Below are positions 23,263 to 25,917 of a stretch of 25,917 nt of DNA, in pieces. The notes beneath the pieces are model-generated. The model made no database searches. It had not been told where the DNA came from and saw only the letters and a program-made list of their open reading frames with translations. The translations under genes were made by a program, and so were the position numbers. This DNA is from CAZKUN01 sp964555935 (GTDB lineage Bacteria; Armatimonadota; Zipacnadia; Zipacnadales; VGFC01), in contig CAZKUN010000122.1 in the NCBI GenBank assembly GCA_964555935.1, forward strand, positions 1-25,917, in the 5' to 3' direction. Each line of letters starts with the position of its first letter. Within the stretch, counting starts at the first letter, position 1.

Positions 23263-24045
23263 ATGAGGAAGCCCGTTCTCAGTCTGCTGGTAGCGCTCAT
23301 CGCGCTGCCCGCCGCGAGTCAGCCCGATGACGCCAAGGCCAAGCGCAGAGCCGAGATCGTCGCTGAAGCCACCAAGGTCCTGGCCGAACAGGACTCCTTC
23401 GCTGCCATTCAGTTCATCGAGAATCGCGACGATCCTGGTGACATCATCACCTCCTACGACGCCCTCTCCCAAGCATCCTACTGGCAGCGCAAGGACCTGC
23501 AGCCCTCAATAGCGATGGCTCGCGCGGGGATACAATTTGGATTGACGACCGCGCCGAGTATTGATGATGAGAAGCTGGCGGCAGGCTTGCTGGGCGTGGC
23601 CAAGGCCCTCGCCTACAACGTCGCGTCCTTTACATGGCCGGGGTGGGATGAGCCGGGGATAGAGATCACGCGCTCGGACGTGTTAGTCGGCCTCGATGCT
23701 GCGAGGACCAACCTGCGCCTGGCCCAGGAGCTTGACAAGCCTGACATCGCGCTCTCCCGCGCGCACTGGATGTTGGCGGCAGCGCAACTGGCGCTCGACG
23801 AATACGAGCCCACCCAAGCGGGCTTCCTTCGAGCCGTCGACTTTGCCCGCAAGGCCGGCGAAGACATCGAGGCAGCCAACTCCGTCGCCTGCGCGCGTCT
23901 GGTAGCGCACATCGCCGATCCGGAAGACACCCGCAAACGCGAGGCCCTGGACGCAGCTAAAGTCGCCCTCGAAGCCGCCGGGGATGACGGCTTCTTCAGC
24001 GGCCAAATCGAAACGGCCGAGCGCGTCTTCGCGCCCGGCCGCTGA
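23263..24045 (+). CDS. Secreted alpha-helical-repeat (TPR-like) protein of unknown function
   Basis: The protein has 260 residues when started at ATG 23263, which has GAGGGG eight bases upstream and begins a signal peptide (MRKPVLSLLVALIALPAASQ). The longer reading from 23161 is rejected because it would translate part of a palindromic element. The mature part is helical throughout, with Ala/Leu-rich paired helices such as LDAARTNLRLAQEL, HWMLAAAQLALDEYEPTQAGFLRAVDFARKAG and REALDAAKVALEAAG. This fits degenerate tetratricopeptide repeats, which usually act as protein-binding scaffolds. No enzyme motif is seen. It ends 18 bases from the stop of the convergent small gene. Confidence 0.75.
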   Translation: MRKPVLSLLVALIALPAASQPDDAKAKRRAEIVAEATKVLAEQDSFAAIQFIENRDDPGDIITSYDALSQASYWQRKDLQPSIAMARAGIQFGLTTAPSIDDEKLAAGLLGVAKALAYNVASFTWPGWDEPGIEITRSDVLVGLDAARTNLRLAQELDKPDIALSRAHWMLAAAQLALDEYEPTQAGFLRAVDFARKAGEDIEAANSVACARLVAHIADPEDTRKREALDAAKVALEAAGDDGFFSGQIETAERVFAPGR

Positions 24046-24063
24046 CGTCACCGTTTCCGCCCG

Positions 24064-24435
24064 CTAGCCAAACGGCCTCACGACCGCGCGCAATACCAGT
24101 TCGTGGTCCTCGCCGCCCTCGTCGTACTGCAGTATGTAAAGCACCTTAATCTTGAACCCCCACTTGATCTTTATGTCGATGTCGGGGTTCTCCTTGGTCT
24201 CGCCGTCGATCTTGATGGTGGCCTTCTCGCCGATGGCCTTGCGTTTCGCGTCAACCTCGTGCGCGACGCCCTCGTGCTTGAACGTCGCCGGGATCACGAG
24301 GTTCTGGCTGGCGTCAATCTTCACCTTGCCCTTCACGTCGTCAAGCTTCTGCCCGTCCCACCGGCCCCCAATGAGCTTCCGGGCCTCCTTCAGTCTCTTG
24401 ATCAGATCCGGTATCGACGTGATGGCGCCTGGCAT
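24064..24435 (-). CDS. Small beta-rich protein of unknown function
   Basis: I do not recognise this 123-residue protein. An amphipathic helix at the N-terminus (IPDLIKRLKEARKLIG) is followed by alternating charged and hydrophobic strands (KGKVKIDASQNLVIPATFKHEG, KATIKIDGE, DIDIKIKWGFKIKVLYILQYDEG) that suggest a small beta barrel or sandwich. There is no signal peptide or membrane segment, so it should be cytoplasmic, and it has no cysteine. GGGAGGC lies eight bases before the ATG, which supports expression. It has its own AT-rich upstream region and appears to be transcribed alone. Confidence 0.65.
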   Translation of the reverse strand: MPGAITSIPDLIKRLKEARKLIGGRWDGQKLDDVKGKVKIDASQNLVIPATFKHEGVAHEVDAKRKAIGEKATIKIDGETKENPDIDIKIKWGFKIKVLYILQYDEGGEDHELVLRAVVRPFG

Positions 24436-24597
24436 TCTGACTGCCTCCCGTTAGTCGTTCTGCATAATAGTACTGACCACGGACTAGTGAGAGCCTTAAC
24501 AGGCGGGTATGCCAATAGAGTTCCACAAGTACGTAGATTGTATTGATTAGATGTTGTTATTGGTCCCAATAAAGCGTGTGATATTCCCGTGGCGTCT
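24436..24597. promoter_or_regulatory. AT-rich gap upstream of the small gene
   Basis: These 162 bases are clearly richer in A and T than the rest of the window, especially 24520-24590. The stretch should hold the promoter of the small minus-strand gene and the end of the DUF4091 gene's transcript. I could not pick a convincing -35/-10 pair or terminator hairpin in it. Confidence 0.35.
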
Positions 24598-25917
24598 TCA
24601 CCGTGAGAGCGCCTCTATCAGATCATCCACGTCGCCTCGCGCCTCGATGATGCGCTCAGGGTCCTTCGTGTACGACGTCCAACTCTCCGAGACTTCCGGA
24701 TCCACCGCCAGCACCTGTTCCGCCTTGGCGATGACCTCTGCATTGTCGCCGTTCGCCCGCGCCGCCTCGACCCGCTCCCGCAGGATCGCCAATGCCTCGT
24801 AGTCCTCGATCCCGTCGCGGATGTTCGCCAGTCGCGTGGAAGCCAGTGGAGTCGCGTCCGGCCCTGGATAGAACAGGATCCCGTCGCTGTTCGTGTTGAA
24901 CGAGATGGGGTTCCACGGGACCTCGGGCCACTTGAGGCCGTTCTGGTTCCAGTTCGTCTGCGGCTGGTAGTGGTTCATCAGGTAATACAGCAGTCCCGTC
25001 GTGCCCGTCTGGAACATCTGCCACCCGAGCACGCGCGGATCAACGCCAGGGAAATCGATGAAGTAGTTGGCATACGGCTTGCCCGGCCCGCAGCAAACAT
25101 ACACCCAGACCTCTTCATCTTCCGCGCGGCGTTCCTCGGCCAGCTCGCCCCTGTATTGCTGCGTCAGCGGCGTCCAGATGTCGAAGAACCCCGCGTGCTT
25201 GTCCATCACCGGGTTGGCCGTCTCGCGTTTGATCATCGGGTAGTTCTCGCCGATGAACCCGTACAGCTCTCGGATCTGCGGATCGACCGTCTCCTCGTGA
25301 TTGGCCCGCATCTCCGACTCATCGAAGCCGTGCACGTAGAACAGCACGTCATCCACATCGTGGGTCTCGATGTACTCCTTCCACGTATCCAAGTACGCCG
25401 CGATCTCATCCTGCCGCCCGCTCATCCACGCATCCACGTTCATCAGGCAGATCGCGTTCTGTCCGCGCTCGACGCAGTATTCCAGATCCTCCATCGAGGG
25501 CACCGTTCGCACCTTGCCGTCCTTCAGAGGCGCGTACAGCACGTTCGGCGAGATCCGATGCGCCAGCAGGAAGTCGTACATCTCAAGCCACTTCTCGTGC
25601 CCCAGCACGTCCTCCGTGCCCAGCGCTGAGTATCCGAACCCATGGCTCGGGTTGTCTCCAAGCCCGAGGCGTTCTTTCACCTCATCCGGCTTGTACCAGA
25701 TCTCCCACATTCCCGCGCAGATGCAAAACGCGGTCTTCAACTGGCCTCGCACGGGCAAGTCATAGTCCCGCACGCGCAGCTTGATCAGGAACGATGACGA
25801 CGGCACGTTCTCCGCCTCGATCTGCAGGATGCCCCGGTAGTTGCCCGCCGGCGTTCCAGCCGGCACGTCGACCGTCACCCAGATCCAAGCGGGGATCCAA
25901 GCCGAGAAGACGACCAG
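24598..25917 (-). CDS. DUF4091 / GH123-like protein, N-terminus cut by window edge
   Basis: The frame is open to the right edge (439 residues seen; the missing part is N-terminal). A GTG at 25876-25878 could be taken as a start, but residues before it (a Trp-rich strand) continue a beta-sandwich, so it is internal. The visible order is a strand-rich region with VPAGTPAGNYRGIL, then a barrel-like domain with LLAHRISPNVLY and FYVHGFDESE, then the C-terminal DUF4091 part with VYVCCGPGKPYANYFID, GWQMFQTGTTGLLYYLMN, the SDGILFYPG strand and LANIRDGIEDYEALAIL. The Asp-Glu pair in FDESE (25318-25323) matches the catalytic position of GH123 enzymes, which cleave N-acetylhexosaminides by substrate-assisted catalysis. 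It is probably a secreted glycoside hydrolase, but the signal peptide lies outside the window and the substrate is unknown. Confidence 0.85.
   Translation of the reverse strand: MVVFSAWIPAWIWVTVDVPAGTPAGNYRGILQIEAENVPSSSFLIKLRVRDYDLPVRGQLKTAFCICAGMWEIWYKPDEVKERLGLGDNPSHGFGYSALGTEDVLGHEKWLEMYDFLLAHRISPNVLYAPLKDGKVRTVPSMEDLEYCVERGQNAICLMNVDAWMSGRQDEIAAYLDTWKEYIETHDVDDVLFYVHGFDESEMRANHEETVDPQIRELYGFIGENYPMIKRETANPVMDKHAGFFDIWTPLTQQYRGELAEERRAEDEEVWVYVCCGPGKPYANYFIDFPGVDPRVLGWQMFQTGTTGLLYYLMNHYQPQTNWNQNGLKWPEVPWNPISFNTNSDGILFYPGPDATPLASTRLANIRDGIEDYEALAILRERVEAARANGDNAEVIAKAEQVLAVDPEVSESWTSYTKDPERIIEARGDVDDLIEALSR

Overview
The window is high-GC bacterial DNA with densely packed genes and no rRNA, tRNA, CRISPR array or recognisable insertion sequence. 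The gene content suggests an uncultivated Gram-negative-type lineage of the Planctomycetota/Armatimonadota/Lentisphaerota kind, but no marker gene fixes this. The pointers are two DUF6785/DUF6784-type polytopic proteins, a DUF4091 protein, a serine hydrolase-NamZ fusion, a GH51 enzyme, secreted proteins with signal peptides, and short palindromic intergenic elements that read 'VVGQASRLSP' when translated.

Layout. 1-4106 is a polyprenyl-linked glycosylation block. A GT-C membrane glycosyltransferase runs off the left edge on the minus strand. Head to head with it is a plus-strand operon: a dolichyl-phosphate-mannose-synthase-like GT2, a TIGR04282/DUF2064 transferase and a second GT-C protein paralogous to the first. 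4131-6796 is a minus-strand run encoding a secreted protein of unknown function, a membrane-anchored DUF547 protein and an M28-type lipoprotein peptidase. 6979-9901 is the most unusual locus. One long minus-strand reading frame carries a PqqD-like N-terminus, a radical SAM domain and an ArsM-like methyltransferase, then shifts by one base into a DUF5714 frame in the middle of a zinc-ribbon-like Cys cluster.

10008-16747 holds two DUF6785-type membrane proteins on opposite strands. Between them lies a serine hydrolase-NamZ fusion (peptidoglycan turnover), and the second is followed by a small PspB-like membrane/coiled-coil protein. 16839-17387 encodes a secreted CBM-like protein. 17470-20460 is a bifunctional proline dehydrogenase/P5C dehydrogenase. 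20518-23043 is a secreted GH51-type arabinofuranosidase. 23263-24045 is a secreted helical-repeat protein, 24064-24435 a small unknown protein, and 24598 to the right edge a partial DUF4091/GH123-like protein.

Functionally the window reads as cell-envelope glycosylation, peptidoglycan and plant/algal polysaccharide breakdown, amino-acid catabolism, and one unexplained radical-SAM/methyltransferase enzyme. That enzyme is the best candidate for an undescribed system. All gene gaps are shorter than 300 bases; those that hold hairpins or promoter-like elements are listed separately.
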